A stretch of 64,000 bases of DNA from Methanoplanus sp. FWC-SCC4 (GTDB lineage: Archaea > Halobacteriota > Methanomicrobia > Methanomicrobiales > Methanomicrobiaceae), in assembly GCF_032878975.1 (NCBI RefSeq), contig NZ_CP043875.1:1542370-1606369 (forward strand), in the 5' to 3' direction. The notes under the pieces were generated by a model. It did not search any database and was not told the DNA's origin. It saw only the letters and a program-made list of their open reading frames with translations. The position numbers and the translations under genes are program-made. This document shows, one piece after another, positions 55,299 to 64,000 of the stretch. Numbering within the stretch: the first letter of the stretch is position 1; every line of letters begins with the position of its first letter.

Positions 55299-55880
55299 TA
55301 CTTTTTTTTATTACTAATTCTGTTTAATTCAGGAAATCTCCCTGTCCGAAAGCATGATCTTGATTAATCAGATGTTTTCTATACCGGCAGTAAAATTTTC
55401 AAAAAAGCAGTTCGATCTTCTAAGTTTTTGTTACGGGGAAATAGATGTCGCGACATTATTGTTTCTGCCAATAAGAGGCCTTTGCTGTTTGCAATTGCAG
55501 GAAAAATGTGCGCAACAAGAATGCCACAATATATAAAATAAATACAATAAAAAAAATCAGGCCCTGTTTTAATTTAATTTATATCATATAATTATCAATC
55601 TATATCATATTGACATATAAACAAATTTGGCAATATAAAGTAAAAAATAGTTCATTTTAGCCTTTTTTGACAAAATTTAATTTTCATATTTTTTAAATAA
55701 TAATATTAAAAGACTATTAATTTAAAGAGCTCAAAAGATAGATTAAATTTTCAAATAAGATTATATCTTGATCTCATAATTCTATGATAATCATTGTTTT
55801 TTACATATATATTATTTGATTGATTTTTGTTTGATAATTGAATAACTTTTTATCTTTTTGATGAACTATTCTTTTGATAA
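55299..55880. other. Intergenic region, no gene seen
   Basis: Positions 55299-55540 have moderate G+C and an open frame of 60 codons (55354-55536) without protein-like character. From 55540 on the DNA is extremely AT-rich. No tRNA or EF-1alpha start is seen. Confidence 0.4.
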
Positions 55881-56036
55881 TTTTTTATAAATATCAAAAA
55901 CCCTCACGGAAACAACGTGCTGAAATATCCAAAATAGATTAATAAAAAAATGGACATTGAAGGTCTTACCCGCATCCCGATACCAGGGTGCCCACGGGAA
56001 GTTGCTATGAAACCGGACCAAAAATCCGGTTTTTTA
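55881..56036 (+). ncRNA. Candidate structured leader RNA with terminator (riboswitch/attenuator or sRNA)
   Basis: A TATA box (TTTTTATAAATATC, 55881-55894) implies transcription from about 55915. The RNA contains a hairpin CACG...CGTG. A GC-rich segment then follows (55964-56010), where CCCG...CGGG encloses CATCCC/GGGTG. It ends in a strong terminator: AACCGGA (56011-56017) pairs with TCCGGTT (56025-56031), then a T run. ATG of the decarboxylase lies 50 bases further with its own GGAGG. This is the layout of a transcription-attenuating leader or a short independent RNA. No known riboswitch consensus was recognised. Confidence 0.55.
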
Positions 56037-56085
56037 TTAACCAGCTTTAGCAATATGCGGCAGAAGGCAGGAGGAAAGAAAAGAT

Positions 56086-57273
56086 ATGAAAACCGAAGGT
56101 AACAGCATCGTAGTACACCACATCGATGCTAAAAGAAAAGAATTGCTTCAGAATCTCGCAAAAGAACACGGGACACCGATTTTTGTTGTCGATCACGAGC
56201 AGATTAGAAAAAATTACAGGCAATTTAAGAAACACCTGCCAAATGTCCAGGTATATTATGCAGTTAAGGCTAATTCAAACCCTGATATTATAAAGACACT
56301 TTATGATATAGGATGCAGTTTTGATGTGGCATCAATGCCGGAGTTTATGCTTGTTTATGAAAACATCAAACATCTGCCGGAGAGCGAACAGCTTGACTGG
56401 ATTTACAATAAAATAATCTATGCAAACACAATCAAACCCAAAGAGACCCTTCAGGCCCTTGATCACTATCAGCCTCTTGTAACATTTGACAACATTGAAG
56501 AGCTTAAAAAAATTAAGAAATTCGGACCAAATGCAGGGCTTGTTTTGAGAATAAGGGTGCCAAATACCGGCTCAATGGTTGAGTTGTCCTCAAAGTTTGG
56601 AGCAGAGTCAGGCGATGCGGTTGATCTGATTGAGGAAGCAGTTAACATGGGACTTACAGTTGAAGGTCTAAGTTTTCATGTCGGCAGCCAGTGTACCAAT
56701 TTTGAAAATTACATTCAGGCACTTGAACTATCAGCAAATATTCTTAAAGAAGCCTGGACCCGTACAGGAGAGAAAATCAAACTCCTTGATATCGGCGGAG
56801 GTTTTCCTGTCAAATATCATCCGGGGGTTAAATCAATCAGGACACTTGCTAAAAAGATAAACAAAGAAATTGAGCGTTTATTGCCGCCTGACATTCAGAT
56901 TATGGCAGAACCGGGAAGATTCCTTGTGGCTAACTCCTGCACCCTTGTTTCAAAGGTTATAGGGAAGGCATTTCGTGACGGTAAACCGGGCTATTACATA
57001 AATGATGGTGTATATCACACATATTCCGGTCAGGTTTTCGACCACTGCACGTACCCTGTTCTTTCCTTTAAGGAAGGGGAAACACAGATATCTGCTGTAT
57101 TCGGCCCCACATGTGATGCATTTGACACAATCACACTCTCTGCCGAGCTTCCCGAGCTTGAGATTGACGATCTTGTGTATTCAGAGAATATCGGAGCATA
57201 TTCACATGCTTCATCGACATACTTTAACGGATTCCCCCCGGCTAAGGTTGTTCATATAAATAAACAGGTATAG
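56086..57273 (+). CDS. PLP-dependent ornithine/lysine-type decarboxylase (fold III)
   Basis: 395 residues. Alanine-racemase-fold (type III) decarboxylase: VYYAVKANSNPDIIKTL (PLP Lys ~64), GLSFHVGSQC, LLDIGGGFP, EPGRFLV, and VFGPTCDAFDTI, the last typical of ornithine or lysine decarboxylases. It makes a diamine such as putrescine or cadaverine for polyamines; diaminopimelate decarboxylase is the main alternative, made less likely by FGPTCDAFD. GGAGG lies ~10 bases before ATG 56086. The leader RNA candidate upstream may regulate it. Confidence 0.85.
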   Translation: MKTEGNSIVVHHIDAKRKELLQNLAKEHGTPIFVVDHEQIRKNYRQFKKHLPNVQVYYAVKANSNPDIIKTLYDIGCSFDVASMPEFMLVYENIKHLPESEQLDWIYNKIIYANTIKPKETLQALDHYQPLVTFDNIEELKKIKKFGPNAGLVLRIRVPNTGSMVELSSKFGAESGDAVDLIEEAVNMGLTVEGLSFHVGSQCTNFENYIQALELSANILKEAWTRTGEKIKLLDIGGGFPVKYHPGVKSIRTLAKKINKEIERLLPPDIQIMAEPGRFLVANSCTLVSKVIGKAFRDGKPGYYINDGVYHTYSGQVFDHCTYPVLSFKEGETQISAVFGPTCDAFDTITLSAELPELEIDDLVYSENIGAYSHASSTYFNGFPPAKVVHINKQV

Positions 57274-57514
57274 AGAAAAACAGGTTCGTGAAAGGGAATT
57301 AAATTTCTGAAAGTTTTCAGAACTGCTCCTTTTTTTGAAACCTGCAAATATCCCTCTTTTTTTGTTTTACGGATAAATATCAGGAATAAGAATGTCCGCA
57401 AATACTGAAACAATTTACTGACAAATAAAGATATTCCGGATATAGAAAACATTAAAACAGCCATTTTTGCGTCCTTGGAATCAAAAAAGAGTGTCATTTA
57501 AAATCTCCTATGTA

Positions 57515-57545
57515 TTTTCAATTTATGCACTAGCAGAGGTGTGAC
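57515..57545 (-). repeat. Degenerate terminal CRISPR repeat
   Basis: TTTCAAT at 57516-57522 and GGTGTGAC at 57538-57545 match the two ends of the array repeat, with a diverged middle and one base missing. It is separated from the first perfect repeat (57580) by exactly 34 bases, the normal spacer length. It therefore looks like the oldest, decayed repeat at the trailer end, adding a 40th spacer (57546-57579). Confidence 0.75.
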
Positions 57546-57579
57546 TCAGTTTTTTGTTGGAGAGTCAGTCACCTCCAAA

Positions 57580-60200
57580 ATTTCAATCCACACACCCGTG
57601 AAGGGTGTGACGTCAGGACGCTATTAAATATCTTAAATGGGCAGCATTTCAATCCACACACCCGTGAAGGGTGTGACTATGAGATATTCAACGCTGACCG
57701 GGTGATCGGAATTTCAATCCACACACCCGTGAAGGGTGTGACCGCCGCGTGTTGTGTCTCCTCAGTATTGTGATTATCTTATTTCAATCCACACACCCGT
57801 GAAGGGTGTGACGAGGATATGTCCTGCGTGATGACATCTCTATTGAATTTCAATCCACACACCCGTGAAGGGTGTGACCGGAGTGATGAGGAGATAGATG
57901 ACATTTTGACTATTTCAATCCACACACCCGTGAAGGGTGTGACCTAGACGAAACCATTGCAGCGCTTGGCGTAATGATTTCAATCCACACACCCGTGAAG
58001 GGTGTGACCCTTCCATTCATACGGCTGTTTAGTGTTAGGGTATTTCAATCCACACACCCGTGAAGGGTGTGACAAATATATTGAGAACACAAATACAGAT
58101 ACTTCTGATTTCAATCCACACACCCGTGAAGGGTGTGACATGCCCGCACTTCTCAGGCTCACTTGACGGTATAGATTTCAATCCACACACCCGTGAAGGG
58201 TGTGACTCAGATGAAGAAATGGAAAATGCGAAAGAAATCAATATTTCAATCCACACACCCGTGAAGGGTGTGACATTTATAGTGCTCTCTATATTGCATG
58301 AGTGCACCAATTTCAATCCACACACCCGTGAAGGGTGTGACACATGAGAAAAAAGACAAAACTATAATGAGAAAAATTTCAATCCACACACCCGTGAAGG
58401 GTGTGACTCTCCTTTTCCATTGACAAAAACGCTGCCGTCCGATTTCAATCCACACACCCGTGAAGGGTGTGACATATGATAGTTGGCGTGTTACCATACA
58501 GGACGGTAATTTCAATCCACACACCCGTGAAGGGTGTGACCTGATAAAAAACAAAGAACGTGTAAAATATGCGGATTTCAATCCACACACCCGTGAAGGG
58601 TGTGACAAGATAAAGCCGCGGAACAGGAAAAAACTCCATCGATTTCAATCCACACACCCGTGAAGGGTGTGACTTTGATTTTACGCGGGATATGGTCGCG
58701 GGTAAAATTTCAATCCACACACCCGTGAAGGGTGTGACTTCATCGATAATTATGTTTGTAGCCATAAATTTTATTTCAATCCACACACCCGTGAAGGGTG
58801 TGACACGGCTATATATATGCAACAAAAGAATTAATTATTATTTCAATCCACACACCCGTGAAGGGTGTGACCAGCACTTGTTATTGCCCCCCTTCCGCCG
58901 AGATTATTTCAATCCACACACCCGTGAAGGGTGTGACCTACAGGCTTTTTATACGATAAAACATTTACATCATTTCAATCCACACACCCGTGAAGGGTGT
59001 GACAAGCATCGAAAGCAACAGGAAGCAGGAACGCAATAAATTTCAATCCACACACCCGTGAAGGGTGTGACCATCTAATGATACCATACATCCGGTGTGC
59101 TGGATATTTCAATCCACACACCCGTGAAGGGTGTGACGAGCGCTTTAGCTCCTTACGCTTAATTTCCATTTTAATTTCAATCCACACACCCGTGAAGGGT
59201 GTGACATTTTAGAAAATATTTTTAACGGGATTCTAATTATTTCAATCCACACACCCGTGAAGGGTGTGACTTAATTTTCCCTGCCATTCGCTGTAAAATA
59301 CGCCGTATTTCAATCCACACACCCGTGAAGGGTGTGACGCCGGCATGTCGGCATCTGATGCCAAGGTGCATAAATTTCAATCCACACACCCGTGAAGGGT
59401 GTGACGAAGTTCTGGCCGCCATAAATGACGAACAGTTTAAATTTCAATCCACACACCCGTGAAGGGTGTGACATCTTTTAATTTTTGCGAATCATCAACA
59501 AATTTTGATTTCAATCCACACACCCGTGAAGGGTGTGACCTGCCTGTGCCTGGCCGTTTCTCCTGAGCGTCTGATTTCAATCCACACACCCGTGAAGGGT
59601 GTGACTATGTTATCTGGACAAAACAATAAAATTACCAAAAATTTCAATCCACACACCCGTGAAGGGTGTGACTATATGAAAATGTTTTTTATTACAACAT
59701 TTCTTGATTTCAATCCACACACCCGTGAAGGGTGTGACCAAAGGCGCGGGACTTAAGATCCCGTTTCGTAGATTTCAATCCACACACCCGTGAAGGGTGT
59801 GACGATTATGAAAACAACTTACCTATAGACAACAAAATTTCAATCCACACACCCGTGAAGGGTGTGACTAGGCGCTCCAAACGTATTTGTCCAAATAACC
59901 GATATTTCAATCCACACACCCGTGAAGGGTGTGACAAAACAAATATGTACCCTACGAAGGCGACCGAAGATTTCAATCCACACACCCGTGAAGGGTGTGA
60001 CTGCATTCTTCTATCCAACTGATGCATTTATCCGTATTTCAATCCACACACCCGTGAAGGGTGTGACAGGTAGATCTACTAATGCCTTAAATGATTTTTC
60101 GTATTTCAATCCACACACCCGTGAAGGGTGTGACGGGTTCTATTTCAAAATCTTCAATTATATAGTTTATTTCAATCCACACACCCGTGAAGGGTGTGAC
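57580..60200 (-). CRISPR. Type I-C CRISPR array: 40 identical 32-nt repeats, 39 spacers (plus one before the degenerate repeat)
   Basis: Repeats of 32 nt begin ATTTCAATCC and end GGGTGTGAC; their ACACACCC...GGGTGTG arms make the stem. Repeats start at 57580, 57646, 57711, 57781 and so on to 60169. I counted 40, all identical as read, with spacers of 33-38 nt, mostly 33-36. The reverse complement ends GTGGATTGAAAT, the type I-C hallmark, so the pre-crRNA is read on the minus strand, from a leader at 60201 and up. The cas genes have the same direction. Newest spacers should be near 60200. Long open frames inside the array are artefacts of the repeat. Confidence 0.98.
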
Positions 60201-60519
60201 TCTAAACTAATCAGTTCAATAACATAATCTCCTGAAACAGGAGAACATGGATGAAAATGATTACATCATCTAATATAAACAGCCATTATAATATTTCTTT
60301 CTAAAACAAAACGGCATAAAAATACATCTGCCGCACTATATAATAAATATAGAATTAATAAAAATGGTTATTTAAAAAATATTTTTACTTTTTTTTACTT
60401 TTAATATCACAGAAATCACCTGCAAAACACCTGGAAAAATGGAAAGATTATTATACTGATCTTTAATTTTCTCCGCGAACCTCCCCGGAAAAACATGTGA
60501 GCTTAGGGTTCGCAAAAAA
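60201..60519 (-). promoter_or_regulatory. CRISPR leader
   Basis: AT-rich region between cas2 and the array. On the minus strand a TATA box GTTTATATTA lies at 60271-60280, so transcription would begin near 60245. A perfect hairpin TCTCCTG-AAA-CAGGAGA sits at 60228-60244, 27 bases before the first repeat. Such elements near the leader-repeat junction often guide spacer insertion; that role is inferred here. Confidence 0.7.
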
Positions 60520-60810
60520 TCATGTAATCAAAATACCCTCAGGATCATAACCCTCCTTTGCACCAAAATGCTCGACCCTGTTCTTCCAGTTCTTGCCAAG
60601 ATAATAAAACCTCAGACTGTCCTTCTCCTCATCAATTATACCGCAAAGGGAGTGTTTAAGCTTTGCAAACTGGGCAGGATCCAAAAGGCATTCAAAAACG
60701 GAATTCTGAACCCTCTGACCATAGTTCACACACTCCTTTGCAACCTTACGAAGTCTCCTCTTACCGCCCTCAGACTCAGTACTTACATCATATGTAACCA
60801 GAACCATCAT
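60520..60810 (-). CDS. cas2: CRISPR-associated Cas2
   Basis: 96 residues: VLVTYDVSTESEGGKRRLRKVAKECVNYGQRVQNSVFEC, the Cas2 ferredoxin-like start with its conserved Asp. Together with Cas1 it forms the spacer integration complex. GAGGT lies 8 bases before ATG 60810. It is the last cas gene, next to the leader. Confidence 0.97.
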   Translation of the reverse strand: MMVLVTYDVSTESEGGKRRLRKVAKECVNYGQRVQNSVFECLLDPAQFAKLKHSLCGIIDEEKDSLRFYYLGKNWKNRVEHFGAKEGYDPEGILIT

Positions 60811-60820
60811 AATAAAAACC

Positions 60821-61852
60821 TCAGTTCATGAAAAATGGCGGATAACCGTCAATATCCCCACGCAAAAAACGGGCCATCAGCATCGCCTGAACATAAGGAA
60901 CAAGACCGACAGAGATCTTCTCCTTTAAATACGGATGGACAATTTTATCCTGCTTCCTCTTCTGCCATGCACCAAGAACCTCCTTTTTCCCGTCATCTGT
61001 CATAATAACGCCGCCGTTCTCCTTCTTTAGAAAATCATTACCGCTAATCTGCCTCAGATTTACCATACTTAAAGCAAGCCTGTCAGCCAGAAACGGCCTT
61101 AACTCCTCCATCATATCAAGTGCAAGACTCGCCCTTCCAGGCCTGTCGGTATGGAAAAACCCGACATAAGGATCAAGGCCCACACTCTCAAGAGCAGACT
61201 CAACATCATGTGCAAGAAGAGTATACAAAAAAGAAAGCAGAGCATTCATATTATCCAGAGGAGGTCTCCTGTTGCGTTCACTGATAAAAAAATCATCCTT
61301 CTGCTTTAAAATAAGCTCATCAAGAGCTGAAAAATAAAATTTTGCACAGTTTCCCTCAATCCCCCGGAGGGCATCAGGATTGATGCAGTCATCAACCTTC
61401 AAAAGATTCCCGATAATAAGACTGTCGGCATACCTGACTTTGTCACAGTCAATAACATCACCGTGATCGCGAACGCCACGCCCAAGAACAGTCCTGCAAT
61501 TGACAACCTTGCCCTTCATAAAACACTTTGCAATATTCAGGGAATCACCAATATCATCAGCTATCCGGTACTGGGTCCGCCTCAAATGTACATTCCCCTT
61601 AACCTTCCCACTGACTCTTGCCTGAAACCTGCCGGACGGAGACAAAAAAGACAGCCCGACATTATTATCAGTACAAAGCCGCATCAGCTGCGGACTTGCA
61701 CCCATATACCCAAAACAGACAATCCCCTCAAGATTATGAACAGGAATCCTGAACCTGTCCTCACCATCAACCCTTACAACCACGTTTTCCCCGTCCTTTA
61801 AAAGATAAGACTCAGGTGTGGTCACATAAAGCGTATTCAGTAGTTTCCTCAT
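60821..61852 (-). CDS. cas1: CRISPR-associated Cas1 integrase (type I-C)
   Basis: 343 residues. Metal-site residues are in place: Glu in RGIEGNCAKFYF (~166-177), His in VGFFHTDRPGRASLALD and Glu in the following MMEELRPFLADR. N-terminal beta domain, C-terminal helical catalytic domain. Integrates new spacers at the leader end. AGGGGT before ATG 61852 gives the start. Ten bases separate it from cas4 and from cas2. Confidence 0.97.
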   Translation of the reverse strand: MRKLLNTLYVTTPESYLLKDGENVVVRVDGEDRFRIPVHNLEGIVCFGYMGASPQLMRLCTDNNVGLSFLSPSGRFQARVSGKVKGNVHLRRTQYRIADDIGDSLNIAKCFMKGKVVNCRTVLGRGVRDHGDVIDCDKVRYADSLIIGNLLKVDDCINPDALRGIEGNCAKFYFSALDELILKQKDDFFISERNRRPPLDNMNALLSFLYTLLAHDVESALESVGLDPYVGFFHTDRPGRASLALDMMEELRPFLADRLALSMVNLRQISGNDFLKKENGGVIMTDDGKKEVLGAWQKRKQDKIVHPYLKEKISVGLVPYVQAMLMARFLRGDIDGYPPFFMN

Positions 61853-61861
61853 AAAAAACCC

Positions 61862-62545
61862 CTAATCACCCTTGCAGGCATCATCCACATGCCTTTTGAC
61901 ATAACCTGCAACAGATGTTTTCTTAATTGTAATTTTCGGCATGCACACATTTTCAAGAGAGCAGGCGCTGCATTTTTTTGACTTCTCCGCAGGCGGCGTA
62001 ACCCCCTTATCAAAAATCTCATGCATCTCATCTGCAAGGGATGAAACAAGACTCCAAAGGGAATCATCCAGATTCAGATGAACCCTTCTTCTGATCTCAT
62101 GATAATAGAAGTCAGCCGATTCTATCCTGACTCCGAACATCTCCTCAAGGCACATTGCCTGTGCACAAAGCTGAACCTCGTCACGCTCGTCGGTTTTTGG
62201 TTTCCCCCGCTTGTATTCAACAGGCCTCATCGTCCAGAGCCCTTCATACCCGGGGACTGAAATACCGTCCTTTGTTCGGATATACTCAACAACATCCGCA
62301 ATCCCGAAAAGGCCAAGACTATGTGATACCAGAGGAAAAGCCCTTGATATGAAAACATCACCCCTGCTCTCAAAAAAGAAGGGATCATCGACACGCTCAT
62401 GCAGGAAATGACCCTCTGTTGTCCTCAGATTATCCTCCCACTGGCGCTCAACATGAATTAAGGCCCACTGCCGTTTGCAAAAATAAAAATGCTGTATGCC
62501 TGACAACGACAAAAGCTCGTCATCGGCATAGCTTTTTCCGGTCAT
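61862..62545 (-). CDS. cas4: CRISPR-associated Cas4 exonuclease
   Basis: 227 residues. The Fe-S cluster cysteines are the early one in QHFYFCKRQWALIHVE and the C-terminal CSACSLENVC. The RecB-like nuclease motif PVEYKRGKPK is present. It trims prespacers and helps choose the PAM. ATG overlaps the cas7 stop by four bases. Confidence 0.95.
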   Translation of the reverse strand: MTGKSYADDELLSLSGIQHFYFCKRQWALIHVERQWEDNLRTTEGHFLHERVDDPFFFESRGDVFISRAFPLVSHSLGLFGIADVVEYIRTKDGISVPGYEGLWTMRPVEYKRGKPKTDERDEVQLCAQAMCLEEMFGVRIESADFYYHEIRRRVHLNLDDSLWSLVSSLADEMHEIFDKGVTPPAEKSKKCSACSLENVCMPKITIKKTSVAGYVKRHVDDACKGD

Positions 62546-63396
62546 AATTTTTCAATCAGAGTAACCCCGGAAGGAATCTCATCCTTTAAAACAGTGACAT
62601 CATAGTCACCAAACGAGCGTGGCGGAAGATCGCCTGAAACACGCTCAACTTTTACCTTGTCAAAGAGAACATGCGACTGACAGCATCCAAGTTCACTCTC
62701 ATGCTTAAAGACTATCAGTTTCCTTGCAGACATCTTTCCCCTTGCAGCCGAGTGGTCATGCTCAAACATATTTACAAGACTGTCCCACAAAAGCTCAAGA
62801 TCATCCTCTGTAAATCCGGTTGTCTTTCTGGCAAGATTTGCAGAAATATAACCCTCGGCACGGTAAAGACCGTATGGTATAATCTGCTTCTTTCCCATCG
62901 TCTGACCTTTCTCGGCATCCTTGTCCTTTGTAACAGCACAACGGGTAACCGTTATCTCCTGCTGAAAAACGGGATCAAGGCTTCTTGAAAAATTGATCTG
63001 AACAGGCCCTCTTACCTGACCGCAGTTGACCTCTGTTGTCATAACAGCCCCGAATGCACGGATATCAAAGAAATTCTGGCACATAAACTTCGTAAGATCA
63101 CTATCTTTTGGCTTCTTTGAATCCTTTTTAATGCCGAGATTATCATACGCTTTCTGGTGCTGCTGATTTAGAACAGCACCTGACTTCACATAAATTTCAT
63201 AGCCGGGAACATCCTCTCTTACAAGATCAACATAATCCCTAATCTTTCTTTTAAGGCAGACATCGGTAACAATACCACAGCCTGTCTGCGGATCAATTCT
63301 TGGCATATTGCCCATATCGGGATCACCGTTGGGGTTTCCGTTCTCAACATCAAACAACAATACAAACTCATAACGATTCTTAATAATTTCACTCAT
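62542..63396 (-). CDS. cas7: CRISPR-associated Cas7 (Csd2), Cascade backbone of type I-C
   Basis: 284 residues. The Csd2 start RYEFVLLFDVENGNPNGDPDMGNMPRIDPQTGCGIVTDVCLKRKIRDY and the glycine-rich GPVQINFSRSLDPV segment identify it. It binds along the crRNA in the Cascade complex. GGAGGAG lies ~9 bases before ATG 63396; cas8c ends three bases earlier. Confidence 0.96.
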   Translation of the reverse strand: MSEIIKNRYEFVLLFDVENGNPNGDPDMGNMPRIDPQTGCGIVTDVCLKRKIRDYVDLVREDVPGYEIYVKSGAVLNQQHQKAYDNLGIKKDSKKPKDSDLTKFMCQNFFDIRAFGAVMTTEVNCGQVRGPVQINFSRSLDPVFQQEITVTRCAVTKDKDAEKGQTMGKKQIIPYGLYRAEGYISANLARKTTGFTEDDLELLWDSLVNMFEHDHSAARGKMSARKLIVFKHESELGCCQSHVLFDKVKVERVSGDLPPRSFGDYDVTVLKDEIPSGVTLIEKL

Positions 63397-63399
63397 AAT

Positions 63400-64000
63400 T
63401 TACTCCTCCTTTATTGAACTGCTCTCTTTCTTCTTGTAAAAATTCTTACGCTGATGATAATATCCAAGCATAAACATACCCTGTCCTTCAAGATTCAGAT
63501 ACTCAGGGAACTCATTTACTTCAGACAAAATTTCCTCTATGGACTTATTTGACACAAAGCCCCATTCTGACTTTGCAATATGATGCTGTGCAAGTTTTAG
63601 CAAAACAGGGAAAACTACCGCTGGTGTGGACGATGCGCTGCTGAAATATTTGCTGTTTATAGTACTACCCATATCCTTGTTTGTCTCACCCTGCACCTTT
63701 TCAAGCACAGCAAAAAGTCTTCCAAGACGATACGGCACATTTTGACTCTCTTCATTTAAACTCATGGTAATCAGACTCTCATCTAAACTGCTCAGACCGG
63801 ATCTCGAAAGCCTAAAAAGATAAGCCTTGATAAAACCGGCACGAACATAATTAATCGACCTCTCAACCTTTACACGACTTAAAATTGCGTTGTACATCTG
63901 AGCCGGATAGGCAGTCCCGTTAAGAATGGAATTCATCATAAGACCGCCGAGAAGGGGGGAAACTTCTCCCTTGTCAGAACTCTCAGGCACTGTTTCCCTC
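63400..64000 (-). CDS. cas8c: CRISPR-associated Cas8c (Csd1), C-terminal part, cut by window end
   Basis: About 200 C-terminal residues are visible, and the frame stays open through base 64000. VPYRLGRLFAVLEKVQ, TINSKYFSSASSTPAVVFPVLLKLAQHH and LEGQGMFMLGYYHQRKNFY are typical of the Csd1 C-terminus. Cas8c is the large Cascade subunit that reads the PAM. In type I-C, cas5 and cas3 are expected further upstream, outside the window. Confidence 0.95.
   Translation of the reverse strand, partial: RETVPESSDKGEVSPLLGGLMMNSILNGTAYPAQMYNAILSRVKVERSINYVRAGFIKAYLFRLSRSGLSSLDESLITMSLNEESQNVPYRLGRLFAVLEKVQGETNKDMGSTINSKYFSSASSTPAVVFPVLLKLAQHHIAKSEWGFVSNKSIEEILSEVNEFPEYLNLEGQGMFMLGYYHQRKNFYKKKESSSIKEE

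Noticed and set aside
55354-55536. Open frame of 60 codons after EF-2, checked as a start of EF-1alpha
   Set aside because: No GTPase motif or other EF-1alpha feature, and composition is not protein-like.
55951-56100. Short open frame through the leader RNA into the decarboxylase start
   Set aside because: It crosses the terminator hairpin and overlaps the real start out of frame; it could be a leader peptide but lacks a ribosome binding site.
57252-57497. Minus-strand open frame of 81 codons beyond the decarboxylase
   Set aside because: It overlaps the decarboxylase end, is hydrophobic and AT-driven and has no ribosome binding site.
57980-60227. Long open frames inside the CRISPR array with repeated SHPSRVCGLK or NPHTREGCD-like peptides
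   Set aside because: They are translations of the 32-nt repeat; repeat plus spacer is often a multiple of three, so the frames stay open by chance.

Overview
The window is a methanogenic archaeon chromosome segment, most likely Methanomicrobiales (Methanomicrobiaceae-like). The pointers are an O-phosphoseryl-tRNA synthetase, archaeal release factor aRF1, a Taw1 wyosine enzyme, archaeosine-precursor genes (queC/queE/queD), an AqpM-type aquaporin, a DUF2193 protein and archaeal S12, S7 and EF-2. The genus is not assigned. Intergenic DNA is very A+T-rich, genes often overlap by ATGA, and GGAGG-type ribosome binding sites are common.

Layout. 1-7 kb: a phosphoribulokinase cut by the window edge, an ABC-2 exporter pair, an HTH/PAS-like regulator, a zinc-ribbon protein, and a minus-strand DUF2193-DUF2180-aquaporin operon. 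7.6-22 kb: a sensory island with four soluble chemoreceptors. Three of them are followed directly by their own CheW, with no CheA, CheY, CheB or CheR nearby. Two DJ-1/PfpI paralogues, a metallophosphoesterase and tRNA-Glu(CTC) are interspersed. 22-26 kb: small unknown genes, a cysteine-desulfurase-family enzyme, an EVE protein and a VTT membrane protein. 26.2-29.8 kb: an eight-gene minus-strand arsenic/thiol operon (small Cys-rich protein, permease, unknown, CXXC thioredoxin-fold protein, DGC protein, DUF2703, ArsC, second DGC protein). Two identical-half-site palindromes flank its TATA box. 30-36 kb: a decayed bacterial-PH-domain gene and two secreted, proline-rich-linker surface proteins. 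37-41.7 kb: universal stress protein, SulP transporter, a secreted protein, DUF1848 and a ParE/RelE-like protein.

41.9-50.7 kb carries a minus-strand translation cluster (aRF1, ArgRS, Taw1, SepRS) followed upstream by a lipoprotein hydrolase, a NUDIX enzyme and queC/queE/queD. SepRS ends in a 34-residue tail holding 11 Cys and 2 His, the most unusual coding feature seen here. 51-55 kb holds an ArsR-like regulator with a membrane protein and then S12-S7-EF-2 on the plus strand. 56-57.3 kb is an ornithine/lysine-type decarboxylase behind a TATA box, a structured GC-rich leader and a strong hairpin-plus-U terminator, which is a riboswitch-like layout.

57.5-64 kb is a type I-C CRISPR-Cas locus: 40 identical 32-nt repeats plus one degenerate terminal repeat, a leader with a TATA box and a hairpin, then cas2, cas1, cas4, cas7 and the 3' part of cas8c, all on the minus strand and co-oriented with the array. 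Family names come from recognising motifs by eye; no database search was run.
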